Shown piece after piece: positions 1 through 8,214 of a stretch of DNA of 26,390 nucleotides. The position numbers and the translations under genes are program-made. Numbering within the stretch: position 1 is the stretch's first letter; each line of letters begins with the position of its first letter. The notes beneath the pieces are model-generated. The model ran no database searches, had not been told where the DNA came from, and saw nothing but the letters and a program-made list of their open reading frames with translations. The stretch comes from SFEB01 sp964612455 (GTDB lineage: Bacteria; Bacillota; Clostridia; Christensenellales; CAG-314). The DNA is taken from positions 1 to 26,390 of the forward strand of contig CAZTCB010000018.1 in NCBI GenBank assembly GCA_964612455.1. Reading direction: 5' to 3'.

Positions 1-51
1 GCCATAAAAAATGCACCTCCTAAAAGTGTCTAACTTTTGGGGTGCATTTCA
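1..51 (-). mobile_element. Terminus of an IS3-family (IS150-group-like) insertion sequence, partial
   Basis: Read on the minus strand from 51 downward, the sequence begins TGAAATGCACCCC and continues AAAAGTTAGACA. This resembles the ends of IS150-group elements as I remember them (TG, then a TGCACCC-like block, then a GTTRGAC block). About 25 bases further in there is an AGGAGG ribosome binding site (minus strand, 21-16), a 10-base spacer and an ATG at 5-3. That is the position expected for transposase orfA, of which only the first five bases are inside the window. The element would therefore extend to the left, out of view. Neither a target-site duplication nor the other end can be seen, so identity rests on the terminus alone. 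A free-standing hairpin or MITE is the alternative. Confidence 0.5.
9..49 (-). promoter_or_regulatory. Hairpin that sequesters the ribosome binding site of the IS reading frame
   Basis: Positions 9-19 pair with 39-49 in an 11-bp stem with one G-T pair. After a two-base bulge, 22-27 pair with 33-38, leaving a short loop. On the minus strand the 3' arm contains the AGGAGG that precedes the ATG at 5-3. The upstream arm lies at the element's very tip, so an RNA initiated outside the element, for example by read-through from the gene ending at 196, would carry both arms and hide the ribosome binding site. Such end hairpins are known to limit transposase synthesis from read-through RNA in several insertion sequences. 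Its operation here is inferred. Confidence 0.5.
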
Positions 52-195
52 TTTTAGTCAGCTCTTTTTATTTTAAGTTTAAGTATTTCTCGCGGTCTCG
101 CGCCCGACATTGCCGATTATTCTTTATCCGTTGAGACTTTAACTTTACGCCCCGACAACCGCTCTCAAGCGGCAATCGCGCATTGTGCCTGTCGC

Positions 196-1203
196 TTAAT
201 CTTTTAAATCGGATAATTTAAACGACTGAACGTACTCGTTGCGAGTCCGCGTAAAGTTGCGGTAAAAATGCGCAGCCGATTCGTACAGTACGTAAACCTC
301 GCCGTTGTAAAACTCCAGTCCCTCGCTCATATTGGACACTTTGACGGTCTGAGTCGCCTTGTCCGCCCAAAGAGCAACGAGGTTGACTTCCGTATCGAGA
401 ATGGTGATTTTGCCCGCAGGACGAGTGTACGAAGTCAGATTCATGTCAAATACGTAAAGGTTGCTACTCGGCAAAGAGTAACTCGTCGACAAAACTATTT
501 TATTGTCCACCGTAATACAAAAACCCTGCACGAGGTCGGGCAACGAGTACGCGATAACGGGTTTTATCGCACCCGTAGAGTCGGTATCGAGACCGTACTT
601 GCCGTCGCCGAGTTTAAACGCCAACGCATAAGCATGATTTATTTCGCCGTCGTCGCGCGTCAACTCGTGACCTTTTACCGCGTATTTTTTTTCGCGATAA
701 AACTCGCCCACTATCAATACTTCGTCGTTGCAAAAACAAAATGACGCTTGAGTACCGCTGTCAAATTTGTCGACCACATTTATCGTACCGCCGTCATGAA
801 TAGCGGAAACCGACGGGTAATAAAAGTGATAAACGTAACCTTCGGACGCCACCCAAAGTTCGTTTCCGCTGCTGGCGATGCCGCCTAAATGCCCTGTGAG
901 TTTAGTGGAGCCGTCGACGTCGGTGAGGGTGAAATACTTTTTGGCTTCACCCGATATTTCGTCCACGACGTAAATCCTGCTCGCGCCGCCTTTCCACATA
1001 TATCCGCTGACCAGCCACACGCCCTTGGCGTCCACGCGACAAATACCCTGCGGCATAAAATCGACGTCCAACCCCGGTATTTTAAACCTGTCCTTTGCGG
1101 GGAAATCGGGGTAGGCGGCACCGAAATACCACACGCCGAGAGCTATTGCCAAAACCAGCACCACGGCACCGACTATTATCAAAATCTTTACCCTTTTTAA
1201 CAT
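196..1203 (-). CDS. Membrane-anchored protein of unknown function, probable beta-propeller fold
   Basis: The 335-residue product begins MLKRVKILIIVG. A single hydrophobic segment at about 6-28 should anchor it in the membrane, with the rest outside. The body (about 45-330) is rich in short beta-strand segments with recurring small motifs such as PQGICR (51-56), GGIASSGNELWVAS (107-120) and LVQGFCIT (224-231), suggesting a propeller of the NHL/SMP-30 or quinoprotein-like kind. That is a fold guess, not a family assignment. I chose the ATG at 1203-1201 because GGGAGAA lies 8-9 bases upstream. A longer reading up to 1338 would overlap ftsH and run through the terminator. The gene follows ftsH on the same strand with no room for a promoter of its own after that terminator, so expression probably depends on read-through or on a promoter inside ftsH. 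No catalytic residues could be recognised. Confidence 0.8.
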   Translation of the reverse strand: MLKRVKILIIVGAVVLVLAIALGVWYFGAAYPDFPAKDRFKIPGLDVDFMPQGICRVDAKGVWLVSGYMWKGGASRIYVVDEISGEAKKYFTLTDVDGSTKLTGHLGGIASSGNELWVASEGYVYHFYYPSVSAIHDGGTINVVDKFDSGTQASFCFCNDEVLIVGEFYREKKYAVKGHELTRDDGEINHAYALAFKLGDGKYGLDTDSTGAIKPVIAYSLPDLVQGFCITVDNKIVLSTSYSLPSSNLYVFDMNLTSYTRPAGKITILDTEVNLVALWADKATQTVKVSNMSEGLEFYNGEVYVLYESAAHFYRNFTRTRNEYVQSFKLSDLKD

Positions 1204-1219
1204 TTTATTTTCTCCCGAT

Positions 1220-1285
1220 AAAAAAAGGACGGAAACGCCGCGCAAGCCATCCGAAACGGATAAAGCGCGCACCCCGTCCTTTTTC
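1220..1285 (-). terminator. Intrinsic terminator after ftsH, abutting the next gene's ribosome binding site
   Basis: On the minus strand, GGACGG pairs with CCGTCC. Inside lie CGCGC/GCGCG and an ATCCG/CGGAT stem with a TTT loop, giving a long stacked hairpin followed by seven T residues. A run of A on the other side makes it partly bidirectional. It starts just after the ftsH stop codon (1291-1289), and its T tract ends about 20 bases before the ATG of the following gene. Confidence 0.8.
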
Positions 1286-1288
1286 GTT

Positions 1289-3310
1289 TTATTCTTTAGT
1301 ACCGTCGGAATCGCCGCCGAGAGGATCGCCGTCGTCAAACGGATTTTTTTCGGTGCGAGTCGGGCGCGACGAGTTGCCCGAAGCCGAAAGCGCCTCGAGA
1401 CGTTGTTGAATCCTCTTTGCGTTTTCGACCTCTTTCGCCGTACGACGTTTGTCGATAAACTCGCAAACTTCGTCTACTGTCTTGCCCTCTACGATAAGGT
1501 CGACTTCTTCCTCAAAGATAGTTTCTTTTTCAATAAGAACCTGAGCCATAGTATGGAGTTTGTCAATGTTTTCGGACAACAGACGCTTGCCCGCAACGTA
1601 ACATTCGCGGATAATCCTGCTTATCTCCTGATCCACCTTAAAGGCGGTTTCTTCGCTGTAATCTTTGACCGCGCCGTAATCTCTGCCGACGAAAACCTCC
1701 TGGTCGCCGCCGAGATAAACCATACCCATCTCGTCCGTCATACCGTAGACCGTGACCATGTCGCGGGCGAGTTTGGTGGCTTGTTTGATGTCTCCGCTGG
1801 CACCCGTGGTGACGTCGCCTATTATTATTTCTTCGGCAATACGTCCGCCGAGGCACATGGTGATATCGGCGATAAACTTGGATTTAGCCACGCAGGAATT
1901 GTCGTTTTTCGCGCGTGACAGGGTATAACCGCCCGCATGTCCGCGGGGAATAATGGTGACCTCGTGGATATCGTCGTCGTAGTCGGGCAGGAGTTTGCCG
2001 AGCAAAGCGTGTCCGCTCTCGTGGTAAGCCGTCAGACGCTTGTCTTTTTCCGTCACGACTCTGCTGCGTTTGGCGGGGCCCATCGCGACTTTTTCAAGCC
2101 CTTCGTTGATGTCGTCCATAAAGATAAGCTTGTGTCCCTTTCTCACGGCGAGAATGGCGCCTTCGTTGAGTATATTTGCCAAATCCGCACCCGTGCACCC
2201 CGAAGTAATACGAGCAAGCACGCTAAAATCTACGTCGTTGGCAAGGGGTTTGTTGCGGGAATGGACCTTGAGTATGGCTTCTCTCCCGCGGACGTCGGGA
2301 CGATTGACGAAAATCTGACGGTCAAATCTCCCGGGACGGGTGAGCGCCGGATCGAGAATATCGCTACGGTTGGTAGCCGCCATGACGATTATGCCGCCGT
2401 TGACCTCAAATCCGTCAAGCTCGACGAGCAATTGGTTTAACGTCTGCTCTCTCTCGTCGTTTCCGCCGCCGAGTCCCGCGCCGCGATGACGACCGACCGC
2501 GTCGATTTCGTCGATAAAGATAATGCATGGCATGTTCTTTTTCGCCTGATCAAACAAACTACGCACTCTGCTCGCGCCGACGCCGACGTACATTTCGACA
2601 AAATCGCTGCCGCTGATAGAAAAGAACGGAACCCCCGCCTCTCCCGCTACGGCTTTGGCAAACAAGGTTTTGCCGGTACCCGGAGGCCCTACGAGCAAAA
2701 TGCCTTTGGGAATTTTCGCCCCCATTTCGGTGTATTTAGTCGGATTTTTGAGAAAATCGATGACCTCTACGAGTTCTTCTTTTTCTTCTTCGGCACCGGC
2801 AACGTCGCTAAAGCGCGTCTTTATGTTTTGCGAAACGCGCGCGCTGCTCTTGCCTATATTGGTGGCTTGCATGCCCTGAGCGCGTATACTGCGGATGAGT
2901 ATGATGCCGAGACCGACCATCAGCACAGCCATCACTACGTAATAAATAATCGTGCCGTAATCGGTGGTGACGGGATTGGCAAAAGTCAGCTCTACCGTCG
3001 TGTGCGCCTCGTCGGAGTTGTAGTCGTCCACCATTTCTATTATCTGGTCATGGATGCCCACGCTGCCGTAAAAATAATAGTCGTAGGTTTTTTCTCCGTT
3101 TCCGCCCGTACCCGCAAGCACTACGTTAAAACGATACCCCGAGACTCCGTATACAGCCGTCACTTTGCCTTCTTGCAAATCTTGTTGAAACTGCGTCAAA
3201 GACGAAAGTTTGCTGGCTGCCCTCTGCGACGAGACGGCGTAAACCGCCACGCCGAATATGACGAGAATGATTATCATCCACCATATCCAATTGTGATTTT
3301 TGCGATTCAT
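1289..3310 (-). CDS. ftsH: ATP-dependent zinc metalloprotease FtsH
   Basis: FtsH is a membrane-bound hexameric AAA+ protease that extracts and degrades misfolded or short-lived membrane and cytosolic proteins. The 673-residue product is full length for the family. Visible parts, in order: transmembrane helix 1 (about 10-27), an extracytoplasmic FtsH_ext region (about 30-118), transmembrane helix 2 (about 120-140), Walker A GPPGTGKT (208-215), the pore loop around Phe237, Walker B IIFIDE (263-268), and the second region of homology with TRPGRFDRQ (324-332). The zinc site is HESGH (430-434), with Asp507 in GASGD as the likely third ligand. The usual HEAGH has Ser in place of Ala, which keeps the HEXXH signature. 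I chose the ATG at 3310-3308 because AAGGAGG lies just upstream; an extension to 3352 lacks such a site. The C-terminal tail (about 645-673) is charged and presumably disordered. A housekeeping-type promoter lies at 3369-3397. Confidence 0.98.
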   Translation of the reverse strand: MNRKNHNWIWWMIIILVIFGVAVYAVSSQRAASKLSSLTQFQQDLQEGKVTAVYGVSGYRFNVVLAGTGGNGEKTYDYYFYGSVGIHDQIIEMVDDYNSDEAHTTVELTFANPVTTDYGTIIYYVVMAVLMVGLGIILIRSIRAQGMQATNIGKSSARVSQNIKTRFSDVAGAEEEKEELVEVIDFLKNPTKYTEMGAKIPKGILLVGPPGTGKTLFAKAVAGEAGVPFFSISGSDFVEMYVGVGASRVRSLFDQAKKNMPCIIFIDEIDAVGRHRGAGLGGGNDEREQTLNQLLVELDGFEVNGGIIVMAATNRSDILDPALTRPGRFDRQIFVNRPDVRGREAILKVHSRNKPLANDVDFSVLARITSGCTGADLANILNEGAILAVRKGHKLIFMDDINEGLEKVAMGPAKRSRVVTEKDKRLTAYHESGHALLGKLLPDYDDDIHEVTIIPRGHAGGYTLSRAKNDNSCVAKSKFIADITMCLGGRIAEEIIIGDVTTGASGDIKQATKLARDMVTVYGMTDEMGMVYLGGDQEVFVGRDYGAVKDYSEETAFKVDQEISRIIRECYVAGKRLLSENIDKLHTMAQVLIEKETIFEEEVDLIVEGKTVDEVCEFIDKRRTAKEVENAKRIQQRLEALSASGNSSRPTRTEKNPFDDGDPLGGDSDGTKE

Positions 3311-3368
3311 TATGTCCTCCTTGCTGATTTCTCTACAAACGTGCAATATCACATTTTAAGTTTAGGCA

Positions 3369-3397
3369 ATCGTAACATAAAAAAAACGCTTTGTCAA
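3369..3397 (-). promoter_or_regulatory. Sigma-A type promoter for ftsH
   Basis: The minus strand reads TTGACA (3397-3392), a 17-base spacer, then TACGAT (3374-3369). The -35 box is a perfect consensus and the -10 box matches at four of six positions. Transcription would start about 50 bases before the ftsH ATG. The only feature seen in the resulting short leader is the ribosome binding site. Confidence 0.65.
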
Positions 3398-3485
3398 TAA
3401 AACGCGCCCATTTTTAGTAAACGCCGACTCCGATATCGCACCGTTTAAAAAAGCGAACCTTTAAATAAAGTCCCTTTTTTTTCGC

Positions 3486-3513
3486 ATTATATCTTAGTTT
3501 TATTGACAAACAA
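3486..3513 (-). promoter_or_regulatory. Possible second, upstream promoter for ftsH
   Basis: A perfect TATAAT (3491-3486, minus strand) is preceded after 16 bases by TTGTTT (3513-3508), a modest -35 box. It points towards ftsH, about 115 bases farther from the gene than the first promoter. The region is AT-rich, so chance matches are likely. Confidence 0.3.
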
Positions 3514-3633
3514 TTGAATTATGCTTTTTTGCTCCGAGTTTATTTCTTATCCGTCAAGTTAAACGCAGTAATTTTTAAGCGACCGAAACTATAAAAAACG
3601 GCTCGAAAAAAAACGTCGCTACCGCCGTCCGTT

Positions 3634-4161
3634 TTACGACGCGCCACGTCCGAACGCTTTGACGACTGCGCCCGCTACAACCTCTGCCATTTTCTTTACC
3701 AAGGTCACTCTGTCAAAGTGCGAGGCGTAAAAATTTTTCGCACCGCGCATGCTTACGACTCCGATAAGGGACAAATCTCCTACCTTGGGCAAATTTCTGT
3801 CGGTAGCCGCACCGGGCACTATGCCGCCGTCCACGAGCTGAACGCACCCCACCTCGGAGGCGTCGCCCACTGCCGCGTCGATAATGAAAATCTTTTTGTC
3901 GGGGTGCATTGTCCCGACGAAATTCAAGGCGTCGGGCAAATTGCTCGCATTGACGTTGACGTCGTTAGTTCCGTAAATTACGACGCCGACTTGCGGGTTT
4001 GAGGTCAAAAGGCTGCCAACCTGAGGACCGAGACTATCGCTCACCACTTCGGACGAGCCTATACACAAAAACACGAAATCCTCCGCCGCACCCGCGATGC
4101 GAGTTATTTTATTTGCGATGATTTCGGCAGCGTCGTTTCTGAAAACAGTAGTACTTTCCAT
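3634..4161 (-). CDS. yyaC: YyaC-family (DUF1256) sporulation protein, putative spore protease
   Basis: The 175-residue protein matches the YyaC family, found in spore-forming Bacillota and related in fold to the GPR spore protease and hydrogenase-maturation proteases. Recognised family motifs are CIGSSEVVSDSLGPQVG (33-49), YGT (63-65), IDAAVGD (94-100) and PGAATDRNLPKVGD (116-129). Acidic residues in these blocks are the likely metal or active-site positions, by analogy only. The start at 4161 is supported by GAAAGGAG about ten bases upstream. It lies 58 bases downstream of gerC on the same strand, so it may be the last gene of the germination operon. That context strengthens the sporulation assignment. 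The exact substrate of YyaC is not settled, so protease is a family label rather than a demonstrated activity here. Confidence 0.88.
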   Translation of the reverse strand: MESTTVFRNDAAEIIANKITRIAGAAEDFVFLCIGSSEVVSDSLGPQVGSLLTSNPQVGVVIYGTNDVNVNASNLPDALNFVGTMHPDKKIFIIDAAVGDASEVGCVQLVDGGIVPGAATDRNLPKVGDLSLIGVVSMRGAKNFYASHFDRVTLVKKMAEVVAGAVVKAFGRGAS

Positions 4162-4219
4162 TTATCATTCTCCTTTCGGAAAGTATTTTTGACGCAAAAA
4201 ACTTTTTTATACTTGCCGA

Positions 4220-5398
4220 CTAACCTACGCAATCGACTTGTACCGAAAAATCGACTTTTTGCCAAAAGTCCCTGCTTTGTATCGTTTCTACGGCTTGTTT
4301 GCCGTATCGGGCGTACAAAGTGTTTTTTATTTTCCAGACGTCGCAATTGCAGTCGACGGATTTTTTATATGCGGCAAAAATCGCGGATTTTGCTTGTTTC
4401 GCCGCGCCTTTTTTTTGAGTGTCGCTGAGCTTGTCGCTTTGTTTCGCCTGCAAGGGGACCACCTCGCCCGTCGTGTCGGTCAGCAGCTCGCACACGGTGA
4501 GCGTCAGTTTTAAAGAAACGAAAACCTTTCCGTCCTCCATCGATACCGTCATGCCGCCCTTCTTTTTCGTCATGCCCAACGCGTATCCGTCGGGGCGCGT
4601 TACGTCCGTAAAAGTGCAAAAAATATTTTCGTCCGTCCCGAGATTTAGTCCGTCGAGTTCCTGCCTGTCAAGTTTGCCGACGTACTTGGCGTCGCTGAAC
4701 AACGCCGCCTGACCGGTAAAAAACCTGCCCTGCTCGGTAACCCCCGACGACGATGAAGACGAATCGTCTTGCTCGGAGCCTTCTCTCGGTAAAAACTCGA
4801 TATAATTTACGTAACAACTGTTGGCGCTGTTAAAAAAACTTTGCGCGACGTCGTTGAGCGTAGTGTAGCTCGTCTGCGCCTTGCCGTCGCTGTCCACCAG
4901 CAAGGTTTGCAAGGCAAAACTGACGTACTCGTCTATCTGGCTTTTTTTCATCAACATTTCACGCGCTTCGCCTTTGCAAACCGCAACCACGGTGCCGTCT
5001 CTGAACGCGTTGCTCGCGAAAAAATAATCGAGAACGTCTTTAAGCGAGTTTTGTCTGACGCAGTCTTCGCCGATGAGAATAATGCAACACTCGCCGAAAC
5101 TCGGAGTTTTTCCGAAACAGTTGTAAAGATCCCTTACCGCAAGAGGTACCGAAACGCCCTCGCCCCTGACGATTTTTTGCCCGTTGGATTGAGTATCCGT
5201 TTCGCTCACCGTACCGGACGTTTTTGGCGTAATAATTTCGGTCGATAAAACAAAATTTTTGTTTTTTTCGTCAAAATCTATCCCCACTCCGAGAATAATG
5301 GCACGATTGTTAAGCTCTATCGGAACAAAACTCACCCTTATTGCTACGTACAATGCGACTATGCCGATAAAAATCAAAATTTTTACACCCTTGGACAT
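4220..5398 (-). CDS. gerC: Spore germination protein GerC (Ger(x)C family)
   Basis: This is the C subunit of a GerA-type germinant receptor, 392 residues long, which is normal for the family. The family-typical start NNRAIILGVGIDFDE lies at 30-44, followed by the mixed alpha/beta domains of Ger(x)C. A low-complexity linker with a run of six serines occurs near the middle. The N-terminus has a hydrophobic helix (about 6-22) but no cysteine there, whereas GerC proteins are usually lipoproteins with Cys just before the conserved N-terminal motif. Here that position reads VSFVPIEL. The protein may therefore be held by an uncleaved helix. The start at 5398 has GGAGG upstream, inside the end of gerB, and the ATG follows the gerB stop by three bases, so the two are translationally linked. 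The outermost conserved regions look intact. Confidence 0.9.
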   Translation of the reverse strand: MSKGVKILIFIGIVALYVAIRVSFVPIELNNRAIILGVGIDFDEKNKNFVLSTEIITPKTSGTVSETDTQSNGQKIVRGEGVSVPLAVRDLYNCFGKTPSFGECCIILIGEDCVRQNSLKDVLDYFFASNAFRDGTVVAVCKGEAREMLMKKSQIDEYVSFALQTLLVDSDGKAQTSYTTLNDVAQSFFNSANSCYVNYIEFLPREGSEQDDSSSSSSGVTEQGRFFTGQAALFSDAKYVGKLDRQELDGLNLGTDENIFCTFTDVTRPDGYALGMTKKKGGMTVSMEDGKVFVSLKLTLTVCELLTDTTGEVVPLQAKQSDKLSDTQKKGAAKQAKSAIFAAYKKSVDCNCDVWKIKNTLYARYGKQAVETIQSRDFWQKVDFSVQVDCVG

Positions 5399-5401
5399 TT
5401 A

Positions 5402-6574
5402 TTAAACCTCCGTTATTTTTGCCGCCATACCGCGTATATGCGAGACCGAGCGTTGTTTTCTGTTGGCTTTTGCCGCGAAAAACGGAAAAGATATCGCAAC
5501 TACCGCCACCAGCGCGATATACGGATATTTACCCCACCCGTACATCATCGTTTCCGTCACGTTAAGTCTCACGTCAACAAACAACGGCAACGCGACGACT
5601 ACCGCGGCAAACACGACGCATGCAACTATAAAACAGCGTTTTTTGCTTTTTTCATCCCTACCCGTGTCCCTTAAAAATACGGTTTCGGCACATTTTACGA
5701 AACAATGCATGTAGGTAAACAACAAAAAGAATACGGCGTTGACCAAAACGGCAATCAATATCCAATCGAGTCTGCCGACGTTAAGCAAATTGAGATTAAA
5801 CTGACTGACGCGAGCGATGGCGACGTCGCCGTAATGGGACAATTCGCCAAACAACGCGACGTAAACGACAGACAAGGCTGTCGCAAGCAAACCCCCGATT
5901 GCAAAGCCTATTGCTACCCGTCCCCGTTGTTTTTTGTCGTCCCCCTCGCAAAGGTCGCCGCACAACAACCATACGACGATAAAATCGCTAAAATAAAAAG
6001 ACGAAAACAGACATGTCTTTGCTATATTGACTCCGCCGTCGTCGGCAAACGGAATGAGATTGTTAAAATTGCAATCTTTAATCGAAAAAGCGATAATCGC
6101 CACGAGACAAACCACCACGGGTATGAAATACAACTCACACAGCCGCGCAACCGTCTTAAACCCGCGCGAAAGCAAAAAAACGCCGGCAAGTAACGCGACT
6201 GCGGCAAACGCCACCCAATTGCTTTTAAAAACGAAAGTATTGAAAAACAGCGACAGCGTATCGAGAAAAACCACGAGAAACTTGGCAAGAAACACAAGCC
6301 CCAGCAAGGCGAAAACGACTTTTGCAAAGACAGTCCCCACCGCACTGCGGGTTATCTCATACGCCGACATGTTGTTTTTGTTATTTTTCAAACCGACGAG
6401 GACGGGTATCAAAAGAACGAAATCCAACAAAAAATCTATCGCCAATGCCGCCCAAAAGTCCCGCCCGCCGTACTTGAAACTCGCCGACGGCAATCCGAGA
6501 ATTTTTTCGGCGGAAACGATTACGCAAAGCAACAACGCCGTTTGCGAATACTTAATTTTATCGTTTTTTATCAT
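5402..6574 (-). CDS. gerB: Spore germination permease GerB (GerAB/Spore_permease family)
   Basis: The 390-residue integral membrane protein has about ten hydrophobic segments, as in the amino-acid-permease-like B subunits that bind the germinant or help conduct ions in the spore inner membrane. The N-terminus (KYSQTALLLCVIVSAEKILGLPS, split as KYSQTALLLC at 8-17 and SAEKILGLPS at 21-30) has the family's short cytoplasmic lead and a first helix with a Gly-Leu-Pro break. A basic C-terminal tail follows the last helix. The start codon overlaps the gerA stop as ATGA (6574-6571), so translation is coupled. The ligand cannot be predicted from the sequence by eye. Length and topology show no sign of damage. 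Confidence 0.93.
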   Translation of the reverse strand: MIKNDKIKYSQTALLLCVIVSAEKILGLPSASFKYGGRDFWAALAIDFLLDFVLLIPVLVGLKNNKNNMSAYEITRSAVGTVFAKVVFALLGLVFLAKFLVVFLDTLSLFFNTFVFKSNWVAFAAVALLAGVFLLSRGFKTVARLCELYFIPVVVCLVAIIAFSIKDCNFNNLIPFADDGGVNIAKTCLFSSFYFSDFIVVWLLCGDLCEGDDKKQRGRVAIGFAIGGLLATALSVVYVALFGELSHYGDVAIARVSQFNLNLLNVGRLDWILIAVLVNAVFFLLFTYMHCFVKCAETVFLRDTGRDEKSKKRCFIVACVVFAAVVVALPLFVDVRLNVTETMMYGWGKYPYIALVAVVAISFPFFAAKANRKQRSVSHIRGMAAKITEV

Positions 6575-8064
6575 TTTTGGCGTACCTCATTGACGTTTTT
6601 AATACTTTCAGGTCGTTTTATCATTTTTTCTAACGGTTGTTTGTTTATCGCGTCCTGCTTGTCGTTTTTTACGTCGGGAGCGTAAGGCGCCGCGTACGGC
6701 GAGCCGTAAGAGTCAAGACTGACGACGTAACCGACGAGACAAAGCGCGACGAGACAAAGTCCGAGCAATCCCGCAAGACTGCCCACGACCAAAAATACGA
6801 GCCGTAAAAAGCTGAACAACAGAGTATTGTCGGGCATGGCGTATAGCCCTATCCCGCTCAACGCTCCGATAACCACGGCAGGAGCACCCAACAATCCCGC
6901 CTTTACCGCGGCGTCGCCCAATACGACCGCGCCGACCACGGACAAGCTGATACCCGCAAATTGGGGCATGCGAAAATTTGCCTCGCGCAAAATGTCAAAG
7001 AGTATGAGCACGAGCAACATTTCTTCAAACGGTTTAAAAGGTATGGATTGCGTAGACGTCAGTATCGTTATCAAAAACTTTGCGGGAAGTATCTGGTAAT
7101 TAAAGGTTTGCAACGCCACGTACAGCGACGGAATAAACACAGCCAACCCGACGGAAAATCCCCTCAATACACGCCCCGTAGTCGCCGTTCGCGATGACAT
7201 GTAATAGTCCTCGGGGGACTGCATATCCTCAAAAAAGATATAAGGAAGCGTCAGTACCATGGGACTTCCGTCGGCGACCACGCAGACGCGCCCTTCCAAT
7301 AGTTTAGACACCGCTATATCGGGTTTTTCGGTACTGCCCACGGTTTTAAAAAAACCGCTTTTGTCGGTGTCGAGAAAACGCGCCAGATAACTGCTGTCCA
7401 CCACTCCGTCTATATCTATCTCGGACAAAACGCTTTTTATTCGGTTGACAATCTTTTTATCCGCTATTTCGCCGATATAGCACACGTAAACACTCGTCTG
7501 CGTATATCTGCCCACCGTCATATCGTTTACAACGAAAGAAGGATGTTTCAGCCTCTTTTTAAGCAACGAAATATTGGTTTTTGCATCTTCGACAAATCCC
7601 TCGCGCGGGCCTTTAGAAACCCCGCCCGTCGGCGGCTCGGAAATATTGCGCCCCATATTGAGACGCACGTCGCAACACATACATTCGCCGTCTTTTTTTT
7701 CGTCAAACAGCAAACAGTATCCGTTAATCAGTTTTTTTACCATCTCGTCGTAATCGTCAATCAACAACGTTTCGGCACTGATGCTGACGGCTCTTTGCAA
7801 CGTTTTTAGCGACACGTTGCCCGCCGTCTCCTCGAGTAGAGGCTTGACGAGATTGTCGGCTATCAGTTTTCCGTCCGACATGCTTTCGAGGTAAAGGAGC
7901 AAAAAAACGTTTTCGCCGTCACCCGGCGCGAGTCTGCGTTGCTTTAAATCCGATTGCTCGGAAAAATCCCGCTTCAATCTGTCGACAACCGAACCGCGAC
8001 CGACGTCGTCCCCAAACAGCCCTTTTAAAAGCAGAGATATTTTGTCAAATACGCCTTTTTTCAT
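6571..8064 (-). CDS. gerA: Spore germination receptor subunit GerA (GerAA family)
   Basis: The 497-residue protein is the A subunit of a GerA-type receptor. A cytoplasmic N-terminal domain (about 1-290) carries the family block EPPTGGVSKGPREGFVED (143-160) and later SPEDYY (283-288). A membrane domain with several helices follows (about 302-455), including IPSLYVALQTFNYQ (311-324) and FEEMLLVLILFDILREANFRMP, seen in parts at 346-367. A hydrophilic tail ends the protein. It is first in an operon with gerB and gerC. No clear Shine-Dalgarno sequence precedes the ATG at 8064-8062 (the bases just before are AACATTAAAAGT), unlike all its neighbours except the DUF58 gene. Either translation starts weakly or a nearby non-ATG start is used. 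I see no consensus sigma-A promoter; in known spore formers such operons are read by sigma-G, whose loose consensus I could not place with confidence. Confidence 0.93.
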   Translation of the reverse strand: MKKGVFDKISLLLKGLFGDDVGRGSVVDRLKRDFSEQSDLKQRRLAPGDGENVFLLLYLESMSDGKLIADNLVKPLLEETAGNVSLKTLQRAVSISAETLLIDDYDEMVKKLINGYCLLFDEKKDGECMCCDVRLNMGRNISEPPTGGVSKGPREGFVEDAKTNISLLKKRLKHPSFVVNDMTVGRYTQTSVYVCYIGEIADKKIVNRIKSVLSEIDIDGVVDSSYLARFLDTDKSGFFKTVGSTEKPDIAVSKLLEGRVCVVADGSPMVLTLPYIFFEDMQSPEDYYMSSRTATTGRVLRGFSVGLAVFIPSLYVALQTFNYQILPAKFLITILTSTQSIPFKPFEEMLLVLILFDILREANFRMPQFAGISLSVVGAVVLGDAAVKAGLLGAPAVVIGALSGIGLYAMPDNTLLFSFLRLVFLVVGSLAGLLGLCLVALCLVGYVVSLDSYGSPYAAPYAPDVKNDKQDAINKQPLEKMIKRPESIKNVNEVRQK

Positions 8065-8168
8065 ACTTTTAATGTTTGAAATCGCAAAAAAAATATACGA
8101 AAAACGCTCAAAATCTTTTTGTTTTTAGGCACTGTCGGGTTTTGCGTATTTTTATCCGTACTTTTGAC

Positions 8169-8196
8169 TTGACAAAACCGAAAACGGCTTTAATAT
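8169..8196 (+). promoter_or_regulatory. Sigma-A type promoter of the collagen-like gene
   Basis: TTGACA (8169-8174), a 16-base spacer and TAATAT (8191-8196) form a good vegetative promoter. The start would fall near 8203, giving a leader of about 75 bases that includes the hairpin at 8215-8252. A vegetative-looking promoter argues that the gene is not purely a late sporulation gene, although it sits next to gerA. Confidence 0.65.
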
Positions 8197-8214
8197 ACAT
8201 GCGCAAAGTCATGC

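Larger units (their letters stand above)
3311..3633. other. Intergenic region between yyaC and ftsH
   Basis: This 323-base AT-rich stretch holds no convincing gene. On the minus strand it contains two promoter-like sequences for ftsH (annotated separately). Just after the yyaC stop codon there are two T runs, eight and six bases long, around 3586-3614, which may end the yyaC transcript. The preceding stem is weak, so I do not call a terminator. Confidence 0.5.

Noticed and set aside
2486..3400. Plus-strand open frame of 304 codons over the 5' half of ftsH
   Set aside because: It is antisense to the FtsH AAA+ domain and has no start signal.
4162..4219. Possible forespore promoter between gerC and yyaC (GTATA near 4208-4212)
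   Set aside because: With normal spacing the start would fall inside the ribosome binding site, and the -10 match is poor.
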